From positions 248,001-312,000 of the forward strand of contig NZ_JAFMSX010000001.1 in assembly GCF_017916425.1 (NCBI RefSeq): a stretch of DNA of 64,000 nt, given 5' to 3'. Below the pieces are notes generated by a model. The model saw only the letters and a program-made list of their open reading frames with translations. It did not search any database and was not told the DNA's origin. A program made the position numbers and the translations under genes. This DNA comes from Nocardioides sp. SYSU D00065. Lineage in GTDB: Bacteria; Actinomycetota; Actinomycetes; Propionibacteriales; Nocardioidaceae. Of this stretch, positions 26,627 through 34,426 are shown in pieces (within the stretch, counting starts at the first letter, position 1; each line of letters begins with the position of its first letter).

Positions 26627-27531
26627 CAGGACAGCTCGGGCGCGCCCTGCTGGGCCAGCCACTCCTGGCTGATCTGGTCGAGGACGCCGTCCTCGCGCAG
26701 GGTGTCCACGGCGTTGGACACGCAGCCGGTGAGCGGGCTGTCCTTGGCGAGCACGGCGCCGAACTGCTCGGGCTCGCCCTCGGGCAGCGGCAGCTGCCCG
26801 ACGATCACGCCGTCGTCGAGCTGCACGGCGGTCATGAAGTACGCCGTGGGCAGGTCGACGACGATGCCGTCGATCTGGCCGTTCTTGAGCGCCTGGACGG
26901 CTTGGTCGTTGGTGTCGTAGACGGCCGGCTCCTGCGAGGGCTGGATCTGCTCGGTGATCGCGGTGTAGCTCGTCGTGCCGACCTGGGCGCCGAGCTTGGC
27001 ATCGGCGAGGTCGGCGATGCTGGTGGCGCCGTCGACGGCGCTGCCCTCGTTGGTGATGACGGTCTGGACGACGTCGTAGTAGCCGGAGGAGAAGTCGACG
27101 GCCTTGCGCCGGGCCTCGGTGATGGAGACCTGGTTGACGTCGAAGTCGAACTCCTTGGGGCCGGGCTGGACGACCTTGTTGAACGGGACCTTCACCCAGG
27201 TGACCTGCTCCTCGGTGTAGCCCAGCTCCTCGGCGATGGCGTACGCCACCGCTGACTCGTAGCCCCGACCGTTGGTGGGGTCGTTGTCGACGAACCACGG
27301 CTCGTAGGCCGGGTCGTCCGTGGCGATGGTCAGGGTGCCGTCGGTGACGGTCTCCAAGGCGTCGGGCGTGCACTCCTCGGCCGCCGGCGACCCGGACCCC
27401 GACGCCGAGCTGGTGTCGCTGCCGCTGTCGGCCTCGTCGGTGGGCGCGCAGGCCGAGAGGGCGATCGTGGCGGTCGCCAGCGCGGCGACGGCGAGGTGGC
27501 GCGCAGCGCGCGGCCGGGAGGTCGTCAGCAT
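26626..27531 (-). CDS. Polar amino-acid-binding lipoprotein
   Basis: 301-aa receptor of the importer (SBP_bac_3 family). The signal peptide has its lipobox at IALSAC (Cys about residue 28), followed by a Ser/Gly/Asp linker. The mature domain shows DGTLTIATDDPAYEPWFV, GYESAVAYAIAEELGY, FDFDVNQVSITEARRKAVDFSSGYYDV and IDGIVVDLPTAYF, typical of this class. It lies 9 nt after hisF. TAGGAT, whose first three bases are the hisF stop codon, lies 6 nt before its ATG, so it may also be transcribed separately as a leaderless mRNA. Confidence 0.92.
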   Translation of the reverse strand: MLTTSRPRAARHLAVAALATATIALSACAPTDEADSGSDTSSASGSGSPAAEECTPDALETVTDGTLTIATDDPAYEPWFVDNDPTNGRGYESAVAYAIAEELGYTEEQVTWVKVPFNKVVQPGPKEFDFDVNQVSITEARRKAVDFSSGYYDVVQTVITNEGSAVDGATSIADLADAKLGAQVGTTSYTAITEQIQPSQEPAVYDTNDQAVQALKNGQIDGIVVDLPTAYFMTAVQLDDGVIVGQLPLPEGEPEQFGAVLAKDSPLTGCVSNAVDTLREDGVLDQISQEWLAQQGAPELS

Positions 27532-27537
27532 GGGCGA

Positions 27538-27543
27538 ATCCTA
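27538..27543 (-). promoter_or_regulatory. -10 element for the amino-acid importer operon
   Basis: TAGGAT on the minus strand, 6 nt (TCGCCC) before the SBP ATG. The TAG is at the same time the hisF stop codon. Confidence 0.5.
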
Positions 27544-28317
27544 CGGCGCCGCGACGCCCGTCCGGACCGGATGACCGGCCGTGGACAGGCCCGCCTTCAC
27601 CTCGCCGACGCTGAGCGTGCCGAAGTGGAAGACCGTGGCGGCCAGCACCGCGTCGGCGCCGGCGTCCACGGCCGGCGGGAAGTGCTCGACGGCACCCGCT
27701 CCCCCGCTCGCGATCACCGGCACGCGCACCTCGCGGCGTACGGCGCGGATCAGCTCGAGGTCGAACCCGTCGGTCGTGCCGTCGGCGTCCATCGCGTTGA
27801 GCAGGATTTCGCCGGCGCCGAGCTCGGCGGCGCGCGCGGCCCACTCGACGGCGTCGAGGCCCGCGCTCCGGCGGCCGCCGTGGGTGGTGACCTCGAACCC
27901 GCTCGGGGTGTCCGCGCGACGCGCGTCGACGCTGAGGACGAGCACCTGGTTGCCGAAGCGGTCGGCGATCTCGGCCACCAGCTCGGGCCGGCGGATGGCT
28001 GCGGTGTTGACGGCCACCTTGTCGGCACCGGCGCGCAGGAGGCGGTCGACGTCCTCGACGCTGCCGATGCCGCCGCCGACCGTGAGCGGGATGAAGACCT
28101 CCTCGGCGCAGCGGCTGACCACGTCCATGGTCGTCGCGCGGCCCTGGTGCGAGGCGGAGATGTCGAGGAAGGTCAGCTCGTCGGCGCCCTCGGCGTCGTA
28201 GAGCCGCGCCAGCTCGACGGGGTCCCCGGCATCGCGCAGCTCGGTGAAGTTGACGCCCTTCACCACCCGTCCGCCGTCGACGTCGAGGCACGGGATGACG
28301 CGGATCGCGAGGCTCAC
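27541..28317 (-). CDS. hisF: Imidazole glycerol phosphate synthase, cyclase subunit
   Basis: 258-aa (beta/alpha)8 barrel making imidazole glycerol phosphate and AICAR from PRFAR with ammonia from HisH. N-terminal catalytic Asp in [19 protein letters not shown] (about residue 12), second catalytic Asp in LSVDARR (about 130), phosphate loops VGGGIGS and [15 protein letters not shown] 28317 overlaps the Nudix stop (GTGA). Its partner hisH lies 5 kb upstream in the other his block. Confidence 0.96.
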   Translation of the reverse strand: MSLAIRVIPCLDVDGGRVVKGVNFTELRDAGDPVELARLYDAEGADELTFLDISASHQGRATTMDVVSRCAEEVFIPLTVGGGIGSVEDVDRLLRAGADKVAVNTAAIRRPELVAEIADRFGNQVLVLSVDARRADTPSGFEVTTHGGRRSAGLDAVEWAARAAELGAGEILLNAMDADGTTDGFDLELIRAVRREVRVPVIASGGAGAVEHFPPAVDAGADAVLAATVFHFGTLSVGEVKAGLSTAGHPVRTGVAAP

Positions 28318-28769
28318 GTCCGCACCTCCCGAGCGGCGCGGGCCGCGAGGGCGACGTCGACGATGTGGGAACGGGGTTGGCCCTCGAGCTCATTCAACGG
28401 CACCCACTCGGCGCGGTCCGTCGAGCCGTCGACCTCCGTGGTGCCCAGCTGCCCACCCGTGATCGTCGCGTCGAAGACGAACCGCTGCGAGCGGAACCAG
28501 CCGTCGAAGGTCCGTCCCCGACCGGTGAAGAAGTCCTCGGCGAGGAGGCCACCGGGCTCGACGTGGTAGCCGGTCTCCTCGAAGACCTCGCGCACCAGTC
28601 CGTCGTGCACGGACTCGTCGAAGTCGATGCCGCCACCCGGGAGCGACCACGCCGGGTCGCTGTGCCCTTCGCCGTTCCACCAAGCCAGCAGCACGCACTC
28701 ATGCCCGTCGACCTCGTCGAAGAGGAGGACGTACGCCGCCAGGCGGACGTGGTAGTCGGTGAACTCCAT
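28314..28769 (-). CDS. Nudix hydrolase between hisA and hisF
   Basis: 151-aa Nudix-fold protein with a perfect Nudix box (G-x5-E-x7-REVFEETGY, about residues 46-68), so it should hydrolyse a nucleoside diphosphate linked to some moiety using a divalent metal. ATG 28769 is preceded by AAGGG at ~9 nt; GTG 28775, overlapping the hisA stop (GTGA), is an alternative. The stop overlaps the hisF start. It is thus locked inside a his operon between two consecutive pathway enzymes. Whether it serves histidine synthesis, for example on phosphoribosyl nucleotide by-products, or is a passenger is unknown. Confidence 0.9.
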   Translation of the reverse strand: MEFTDYHVRLAAYVLLFDEVDGHECVLLAWWNGEGHSDPAWSLPGGGIDFDESVHDGLVREVFEETGYHVEPGGLLAEDFFTGRGRTFDGWFRSQRFVFDATITGGQLGTTEVDGSTDRAEWVPLNELEGQPRSHIVDVALAARAAREVRT

Positions 28770-28771
28770 GC

Positions 28772-29518
28772 TCACGCGCCCTTCGTCAGGGCGAGCGCGT
28801 CCTCGAGCGTGAAGCGGCCCTCGTACAGCGCGGTGCCGGCGATGGCGCCCTCGACGCCCTCGCCGACCAGGCCCATGAGGGCGCGGATGTCGTCGAGGGT
28901 GGTCACGCCGCCGCTGGCGACGACGGGCCGGTCGGTGGCCGCGCAGACGTCGCGGAGCAGCTGGAGGTTCGGGCCCTCGAGCATGCCGTCCTTGTTGACG
29001 TCGGTGACGACGTAGCGGGCGCACCCCTCGGAGTCGAGGCGGGCGAGCGTCTCGTAGAGGTCGCCACCGTCGCGCGTCCAGCCACGAGCGGCGAGCGTCG
29101 TCCCGCGCACGTCGAGCCCGACGGCCACCCGGTCGCCGTACGTCGCGATGGCCCGGGCACACCACTCCGGCTGCTCGAGGGCTGCGGTGCCGATGTTGAC
29201 CCGGCGGCAGCCGGTGGCCATCGCCGCCTCCAGCGACTCGTCGTCACGGATGCCGCCGCTCATCTCCACCTTGATGTCGAGCGCCCCGACGATGCGCGCC
29301 TGCAGCTCGCGGTTGTGTCCGTGCCCGAAGGCCGCGTCGAGGTCGACGAGGTGGATCCACTCCGCGCCCGCCTCCTGCCAGCGCAGTGCCGCCTCGACCG
29401 GGTCGCCGAAGCGCTTCTCCGAGCCGTCCACGCCCTGCACCAGCTGGACGGCCTGGCCGCCCTTGATGTCGACGGCAGGCAGGAGCTCGAGGTACGGCTG
29501 CTCGGGAGTGCTGGGCAT
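28772..29518 (-). CDS. hisA: Phosphoribosyl isomerase A (PriA-type HisA)
   Basis: 248-aa barrel isomerising ProFAR to PRFAR; actinobacterial PriA also does the TrpF step. It matches mycobacterial PriA closely: LLPAVDI...[58 protein letters not shown] (the R-G-W loop used for dual specificity) and [15 protein letters not shown]. The trp genes are not in the window, so bifunctionality is inferred. TAGGAT 6 nt upstream of the ATG suggests a leaderless mRNA starting a new transcription unit here. Confidence 0.95.
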   Translation of the reverse strand: MPSTPEQPYLELLPAVDIKGGQAVQLVQGVDGSEKRFGDPVEAALRWQEAGAEWIHLVDLDAAFGHGHNRELQARIVGALDIKVEMSGGIRDDESLEAAMATGCRRVNIGTAALEQPEWCARAIATYGDRVAVGLDVRGTTLAARGWTRDGGDLYETLARLDSEGCARYVVTDVNKDGMLEGPNLQLLRDVCAATDRPVVASGGVTTLDDIRALMGLVGEGVEGAIAGTALYEGRFTLEDALALTKGA

Positions 29519-29524
29519 GGGTCG

Positions 29525-29530
29525 ATCCTA
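29525..29530 (-). promoter_or_regulatory. -10 element for a leaderless hisA transcript
   Basis: TAGGAT on the minus strand followed by CGACCC and the hisA ATG at 29518. No clear -35. Confidence 0.5.
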
Positions 29531-29618
29531 GGAGCGACGGTGTGTCAGGCCCCGCGGGCGGGGGTACGGCGAGACGACGCGCCCGGGCCGGCCTCGTGCC
29601 GGGCGTCGCTCGGGCACG

Positions 29619-30047
29619 TCACGACTGGGAACGGTCGAACCAGTCGGCAACGTCCGAGAACGCGCCCGTGCCCAGGGCCGGTGCGAGCAGCACCGGCAGG
29701 GCCAGCACGAGGACGACGAAAGCCGTCAGGCCCAGCCACGGCCGACCCTTCAGCCCGTGCAGCGCCGCGCCCGCAGCGGCGGCGGGCCCCACGAACGGCA
29801 GCGATGCCGGGAGCTGCCAGCCGCACCACCCCACGACCGCGGCGTAGAGCGCCAACCCCAGCACCCTCGCGAACAGGCGCCGCACCAGCGACCGTCCCCG
29901 GCCGCTGGCCCTCCCAGTGGTGCCGTGGCGCCGCACCTGCGCGATGGGAAGGTTGCAGCCGCGGCACGAGGCAGCGGAAGCCGGGACCCTCGCGCCGCAC
30001 AGCGGACAGTCCAGCGTGACGTCGGATAGGGGCGATGTCTCAGGCAC
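29619..30047 (-). CDS. Zinc-ribbon membrane protein, unknown function
   Basis: 142 aa from the GTG at 30047. The N-terminus has two CxxC pairs (CPLCG...CRGC, about residues 12-29) forming a probable zinc ribbon. A basic stretch (HGTTGRASGRGRSLVRR) and two hydrophobic segments follow (LGLALYAAVVGWCGWQLPA... and LGLTAFVVLVLALPVLLAPA). The start is uncertain, since the frame stays open upstream to 30257 with less gene-like composition. It sits in the island between hisH and hisA. The 255 nt upstream (30048-30302) hold no recognisable gene. No function assigned. Confidence 0.6.
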   Translation of the reverse strand: MPETSPLSDVTLDCPLCGARVPASAASCRGCNLPIAQVRRHGTTGRASGRGRSLVRRLFARVLGLALYAAVVGWCGWQLPASLPFVGPAAAAGAALHGLKGRPWLGLTAFVVLVLALPVLLAPALGTGAFSDVADWFDRSQS

Positions 30048-30302
30048 GCAGGAACGGTAGGCGTGCTCCTGCGAACGCGAGGGCGGAACGGCGAAGTCGA
30101 CCGCGTCCGTTCGGGTGCGTGCGGGTGCGGGTGCATTGCACGGGTCGGGACCTCGACGACACCGGGTAAGCCGATCCACGGGTGGTGGCGAGCGAGTGGC
30201 GGTCGGCCCGGAGCAACTGGCGGCGGCTGACCAGCTTCCGGCTGAGGCCCAGCGCATGCCTGTGACCCCGTCGTCATCGGACCGGCGGGGTGCGGGGCGG
30301 GG

Positions 30303-31703
30303 TCATCGTCGGCGCGGGTGCGGCACGGGTGGTGGGTCATCGAGTGCGGTCGTGCCGGTCTGGTCGCGTCGGTAGCGGTGGCCGTGGGGGCTGGTCCACT
30401 CGAACGCACCCGGCGCGACGACGGTGTAGCGCCAGGCGGAGTGCGTCTTCAGCCGGTGATGCCTGCGGCAGAGCGCGGCGAGGTTGGACGTGGTGGTGGG
30501 GCCAGGTTGTGGCCGGCCTTCCGCGTCGGCGTTCGGGTCGAACGGGATGACGTGGTCGATGTCGCACCCACGGGCGGGCCTGCTGCACCAGGGGAACACG
30601 CAGGTGCGGTCGCGCAGGGCGACCTGCTCGCGGATCCGGTCGGGGACCGCGTAGCCGGGTGAGGTGTGCTCGGCGGTGAGGTCGATGACGGGCTTGATGG
30701 TGACCTTGGTCCGCGTGTCGGCGCACCAGGCGCGGACCTGGTCCAGCAGCAGGAGCCGCTGGCCCTCCTCCATGCGACCGGTGGCGCCGAACACCGTCTG
30801 CTCACCGACCGTCGAGGCGTCGAAGTGGGCGTGGAGGACGACCTCCCGCGCGACGGGCAGCCCGTCCTGCGCCCGCGCGTCGGTGACACCTTGGGCGTGG
30901 AGGTCGAGGGCGGTCTGCGTGCGAGCCAAATCCCCGAGCGCCTTGGCGCGCCGAGCGTCCAACGGCTCGGCGGACCCAAGCGCTGCCAGGGTCGCGGCGC
31001 CGTGGGCCAGCGCCCGGTCGAGGTCGAGGGCGTCGGCGAGATCGAGCTCCGCCTCGAGACGCATGGTGCCCGCGTAGTGCACGTCCTGCGTGTCTATGGT
31101 GACGTGCCGTGGATCCACGGCGAGATAGCCGTCCTCGGGGTCAGCAGCCGGGTCCGGAAGCGCGAGGTCGTAACGCTTGATCGTCTCAGCGGCCAGCCTG
31201 TCCAGTTGCGCCGGCCTCACCCGCCCGGCCACCGCAGCCACCTGGCTGTCCACCCAGCCCGCCGCCTCGCGGGTCAGCGCAGGGGTGGCATGGATCGTCG
31301 CCTCGGCGACCGACCGCGCCCGCCACGCCGGCACCAGTCCTGACTGGACCTGCGCCCACAACCGCGGCAGCCGGTGGCGCAGCTCGAGCGCGTGCCCGAT
31401 GAGTCGCTTCGCCGACGTCGTCGAGATCCCCAGCACGGCGCCGAGCTCAGCGACACAGAACTCCGCCACCAACGGCGCACCCTCGCCGGCGATCGGCTCC
31501 TCGTGCTCCCACCCCGGCACGGGGAACGACGCAGCAGCGTGGATCGACTCCGGCGGGTGCAGGTCCGCCCACCGGGCAGCGAGGTCGAGCTGGTCCGCTG
31601 CCGCTCGGTCTTCGGCGGCCTTCCGCTCCTTGATCGCAGCCAGCAGCGCGCTGACGGAGTCGTCGCCCCTTGCGCCTCGTCGTGCCGCCAGCGTCTCGAT
31701 CAT
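30303..31703 (-). CDS. DUF222/13E12-family HNH endonuclease-domain protein
   Basis: 466 aa: N-terminal DUF222 region (helical, about 1-300) and a C-terminal HNH motif (CVFPWCSRPARGCDIDHVIPFD...NLAALCRRHHRLKTH, about 365-425) with two Cys plus the H-N-H residues intact. This is the 13E12 family, abundant and variable in actinobacteria; some members belong to the mycobacterial LexA regulon. I chose ATG 31703 because a LexA-like box and a TAGAAT -10 abut it. An in-frame ATG at 31733 would add ten residues but lies upstream of that -10. Role unknown; probably a nuclease acting on DNA. Confidence 0.88.
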   Translation of the reverse strand: MIETLAARRGARGDDSVSALLAAIKERKAAEDRAAADQLDLAARWADLHPPESIHAAASFPVPGWEHEEPIAGEGAPLVAEFCVAELGAVLGISTTSAKRLIGHALELRHRLPRLWAQVQSGLVPAWRARSVAEATIHATPALTREAAGWVDSQVAAVAGRVRPAQLDRLAAETIKRYDLALPDPAADPEDGYLAVDPRHVTIDTQDVHYAGTMRLEAELDLADALDLDRALAHGAATLAALGSAEPLDARRAKALGDLARTQTALDLHAQGVTDARAQDGLPVAREVVLHAHFDASTVGEQTVFGATGRMEEGQRLLLLDQVRAWCADTRTKVTIKPVIDLTAEHTSPGYAVPDRIREQVALRDRTCVFPWCSRPARGCDIDHVIPFDPNADAEGRPQPGPTTTSNLAALCRRHHRLKTHSAWRYTVVAPGAFEWTSPHGHRYRRDQTGTTALDDPPPVPHPRRR

Positions 31704-31716
31704 GTGTTCGATTCTA
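31696..31716 (-). promoter_or_regulatory. Probable LexA box and -10 of the DUF222-HNH gene
   Basis: On the minus strand TAGAAT (31716-31711) is a -10 hexamer overlapping TCGAACACATGATCGA (31711-31696). The latter matches the LexA consensus at 15 of 16 positions (A for T at position 12). The ATG at 31703 lies inside the box, 7 nt after the -10, so a leaderless, SOS-repressed transcript is predicted. Confidence 0.6.
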
Positions 31717-31923
31717 CTCTCGACCACTGACATCGAGAAGGGGGCGAACTCAAATTGGGGAGACGTTCGTGTCGTACGTGTCTCTGCTGCGCAGCCGGCT
31801 GCTCGAGTCCCTGCGATGGTCCCTGGTGCCGCTCACACCGAAACCGTCCGGCGTCTCTCGCCGCCTGCCGAGCAAGCATCGCGGCGCGCCGACGCGCTCA
31901 CCCCGACCAGTACCGTCGAGCCC

Positions 31924-32430
31924 GTGATCGGTGACCGGTGGGGCGTCACGGACGAGGAGACCCGGCAGCGCTACGGGTGCGACGAGCTCGTCGCGCGACC
32001 GAGCCTCGAGGCATGGCGCGGCGTCACGGTGCACACCGGACCGGACGCCGTCTGGGCGCGGCTGCGGCAGCTGCGGCTCGGGCCGTACTCCTACGACCTC
32101 ATCGACAACCTCGGACGCCGGTCGCCGCGCGAGCTCCGGGACCTGCCCGAGCCGATGGTCGGGGACCCGTTCACGCACGCCCTCGGGAGGGCGCGGGGTC
32201 GTGTCCTCGCGGTCCGGCCGGGGCACGAGCTGACCGCGACGATCATGGGCGCGCACCTGTCGTACGCCGTGGTCCCGGGCGCGTCCGGCACGCGCCTGCT
32301 GCTCAAGGTGGTCGCCGAGGGCCCACTGTGGCTGGTGCAGGCGCTCTGCCTCGGCGACCTGGTGATGGCCCGCAAGCAGCTGCTCACCCTCAAGGCACTC
32401 GCCGAGCGCGACGCTGACCGGCGGTCCTAG
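31924..32430 (+). CDS. SRPBCC-like lipid/ligand-binding-fold protein
   Basis: 168 aa read from GTG 31924. It has the SRPBCC/polyketide-cyclase pattern: GVTVHTGPDAVWARLRQLRLGPYSYDLIDNLGRRSPRELRDLPEPMVGDPF, then LAVRPGHELTATIMGAHLSYAVVP, GTRLLLKVVAEGP and a long C-terminal helix. It probably binds a hydrophobic ligand; no catalytic residue is evident. The frame is open far upstream, so the start could be an ATG at 31815. It ends 10 nt from the convergent hemerythrin gene. Part of the non-his island. Confidence 0.7.
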   Translation: MIGDRWGVTDEETRQRYGCDELVARPSLEAWRGVTVHTGPDAVWARLRQLRLGPYSYDLIDNLGRRSPRELRDLPEPMVGDPFTHALGRARGRVLAVRPGHELTATIMGAHLSYAVVPGASGTRLLLKVVAEGPLWLVQALCLGDLVMARKQLLTLKALAERDADRRS

Positions 32431-32440
32431 CCGGGTACAC

Positions 32441-33073
32441 CTAGCGCCAGACCGGGGCGACCTCGCGCCGGTAGCGCCGCGCGAGCACCAGCGTCAGCGC
32501 CGTGACCACCGGGCCCGGGATCGCGGCACGCAGCGAGGACCGCTCCCGCTCCCCCGCCCCGTCCTGCATCCACGCGAGCGCGTCGGCGGCGTCCACGATG
32601 CTCGCCGGGCGCAACCTCTTGGTCATCGCCTTCCACTCCGGGTCGTCCTCGAGGGCGCGAGCGATCGGCTCCACGTCGCGCTCCTCGTGCTCGAGGTGCG
32701 TCTCGACCACTTCGGCGCACGCGCGGACGGCGTCTGCCGCTGCGCGCGCCCGGTCCGGCGTCGGCGACGCCACCACCTCGTCGAGCGCAGCCGACACCGA
32801 GGCGAGGGCCTGCTTCATCGCCACGTGCTCGGACTCCATCGCCGCGAGCAACGAGGGGTCGAAGCCGCGCTTCTCGAGGAACGGCCAGATGTTGTCGTCC
32901 TCGGCCTCGTGGTGGTGGGTCAGCTCGCGCACGAGGTTGCGCCACGCCACCCGCACCTGACGCGCCCGGGCGGCGTCACCGGCGCCGAGCGAGCGCAACG
33001 CCCGCTCCGTGCGGGCGATGTCGCGACGCACGGCGGCGTGGATGATCTGGTTCATGCTGAGCAGCTCGGCCAT
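32441..33073 (-). CDS. Hemerythrin-domain protein with hydrophobic C-terminus
   Basis: 210 aa. The hemerythrin/HHE four-helix core (residues ~5-150) has the di-iron ligands IIHAAVRRD, THHHEAEDDNIWPFL, ESEHVAMK and THLEHEERDVEP, so it can probably bind O2, NO or peroxide. The C-terminal ~35 residues (AAIPGPVVTALTLVLARRYRREVAPVWR) are hydrophobic and basic and may associate with the membrane. TAGCGT 6 nt before the ATG suggests a leaderless mRNA. Stand-alone gene in the island downstream of hisH. Confidence 0.88.
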   Translation of the reverse strand: MAELLSMNQIIHAAVRRDIARTERALRSLGAGDAARARQVRVAWRNLVRELTHHHEAEDDNIWPFLEKRGFDPSLLAAMESEHVAMKQALASVSAALDEVVASPTPDRARAAADAVRACAEVVETHLEHEERDVEPIARALEDDPEWKAMTKRLRPASIVDAADALAWMQDGAGERERSSLRAAIPGPVVTALTLVLARRYRREVAPVWR

Positions 33074-33079
33074 GGTCGG

Positions 33080-33085
33080 ACGCTA
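33080..33085 (-). promoter_or_regulatory. -10 element for a leaderless hemerythrin transcript
   Basis: TAGCGT on the minus strand, then CCGACC and the ATG at 33073. Confidence 0.45.
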
Positions 33086-33182
33086 GACCTGCTCGAGCCG
33101 CCCGGCGACCTCAATTCTCATGAAGTCTCGGCCAGGCACGGACGGTTCGCGCGACACGAGCCGCCGCCTGTCGGGACGAGCC

Positions 33183-33815
33183 CTAGAGCGACTCCACCCA
33201 GTTCCGCAGCAGCGCAGCGCCGGCGTCGCCGGACTTCTCGGGGTGGAACTGCGTGGCCCAGAGCGGACCGTTCTCCACCGCGGCGACGAAGCGGTCGCCC
33301 CCGTGGTCGGCCCAGGTCACGAGCGGCGCGGCGGTGCGGTCGTTGGTCACCAGGTCCCACGACCGAGCCGCGTAGGAGTGGACGAAGTAGAACCGCTCGT
33401 CCTCCAGGCCGGCGAACATCCGGGACCCCTCGGGCACCTCCACGGTGTTCCAGCCCATGTGGGGCACGACGTCGGCCTGCAACCGGTCCACGGTGCCCGG
33501 CCACTCGTCGCAGCCCTCGGTCTCCACGCCGTGCTCGACACCTCGGGCGAAGAGGATCTGCATGCCCACGCAGATGCCGAGGACCGGCCGGCCACCGGCG
33601 AGCCGCCGGCCGATGATGCGCTCGCCCTTGATCGCGCGCAGGCCCGCCATGCAGGACGCGAACGCGCCGACGCCCGGCACCAGGAGCCCGTCGGCCGCGA
33701 GCGCGGTGTCGAAGTCGCTGGTCAGCGTCACCGACGCGCCGGTGCGCTCGACGGCGCGCACCGCGGAGCGCAGGTTGCCCGACCCGTAGTCGAGGACGAC
33801 GACCTCGGCGCTCAC
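33183..33815 (-). CDS. hisH: Imidazole glycerol phosphate synthase, glutaminase subunit
   Basis: 210-aa class I glutamine amidotransferase feeding ammonia to HisF. Nucleophile Cys in [11 protein letters not shown] (about residue 81), catalytic His/Glu in TQFHPEKSG (about 191-195), oxyanion region PGVGAF. GTG 33815 overlaps the hisB stop (GTGA). Last gene of hisD-hisC-hisB-hisH; the expected next genes (hisA, hisF) are displaced by the island at 29.6-33.1 kb. Confidence 0.96.
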   Translation of the reverse strand: MSAEVVVLDYGSGNLRSAVRAVERTGASVTLTSDFDTALAADGLLVPGVGAFASCMAGLRAIKGERIIGRRLAGGRPVLGICVGMQILFARGVEHGVETEGCDEWPGTVDRLQADVVPHMGWNTVEVPEGSRMFAGLEDERFYFVHSYAARSWDLVTNDRTAAPLVTWADHGGDRFVAAVENGPLWATQFHPEKSGDAGAALLRNWVESL

Positions 33816-34426
33816 AGCGCCCCCTTCGTGGACGGTACGCCGGTCTCGCGGGGGTCGAACGCGACGGCGTCGCGGAAGGCGCGCGCGAACGCCTTGAACT
33901 GCGTCTCCACGACGTGGTGCGGGTCGCGGCCGGCGAGCACGCGGACGTGCAGGCCGAAGTGGCCGTGGTGGGCGATGGACTCGAACACGTGCTGGGTCAG
34001 CGACCCCTGGTAGGCCACCCCACCCGCGCCGCCTCCGATGCGGACGTAGACCTGCCCGTCGGGCTCACCGGTGTGGACGCAGTAGGGCCGGCCGGAGACG
34101 TCGACGACGGCCTGCACCAGCGCCTCGTCGAGCGGCACCGTGGCGTCGCCGAAGCGGCGGATCCCGGACTTGTCGCCGAGCGCCTCGCGCAGCGCCTGGC
34201 CGAGCACGATCGCGGTGTCCTCCACCGAGTGGTGGGCGTCGATGTGGGTGTCGCCGGTGGTCCGCACGGTGAGGTCGACGAGCGAGTGCCGGGCGAAGGC
34301 GTCGAGCATGTGGTCGTAGAAGCCGACGCCCGTGGACACCTCCGAGCGCCCCGTGCCGTCGAGGTCGACCTCGACCGAGACCGTGGACTCCTGGGTGCTG
34401 CGCTCGATCCTCGCGGTGCGGCTCAT
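33812..34426 (-). CDS. hisB: Imidazoleglycerol-phosphate dehydratase
   Basis: 204-aa monofunctional IGP dehydratase (no phosphatase domain). The two metal-binding repeats are clear: [50 protein letters not shown] and [19 protein letters not shown] 34426 overlaps the hisC stop by 4 nt. Manganese-dependent dehydration of IGP to imidazole acetol phosphate is the family reaction. Confidence 0.96.
   Translation of the reverse strand: MSRTARIERSTQESTVSVEVDLDGTGRSEVSTGVGFYDHMLDAFARHSLVDLTVRTTGDTHIDAHHSVEDTAIVLGQALREALGDKSGIRRFGDATVPLDEALVQAVVDVSGRPYCVHTGEPDGQVYVRIGGGAGGVAYQGSLTQHVFESIAHHGHFGLHVRVLAGRDPHHVVETQFKAFARAFRDAVAFDPRETGVPSTKGAL

Noticed and set aside
30115-30375. Short plus-strand frame upstream of the DUF222-HNH 3' end
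   Set aside because: Gly/Arg-rich low-complexity product with no RBS, overlapping the HNH gene.
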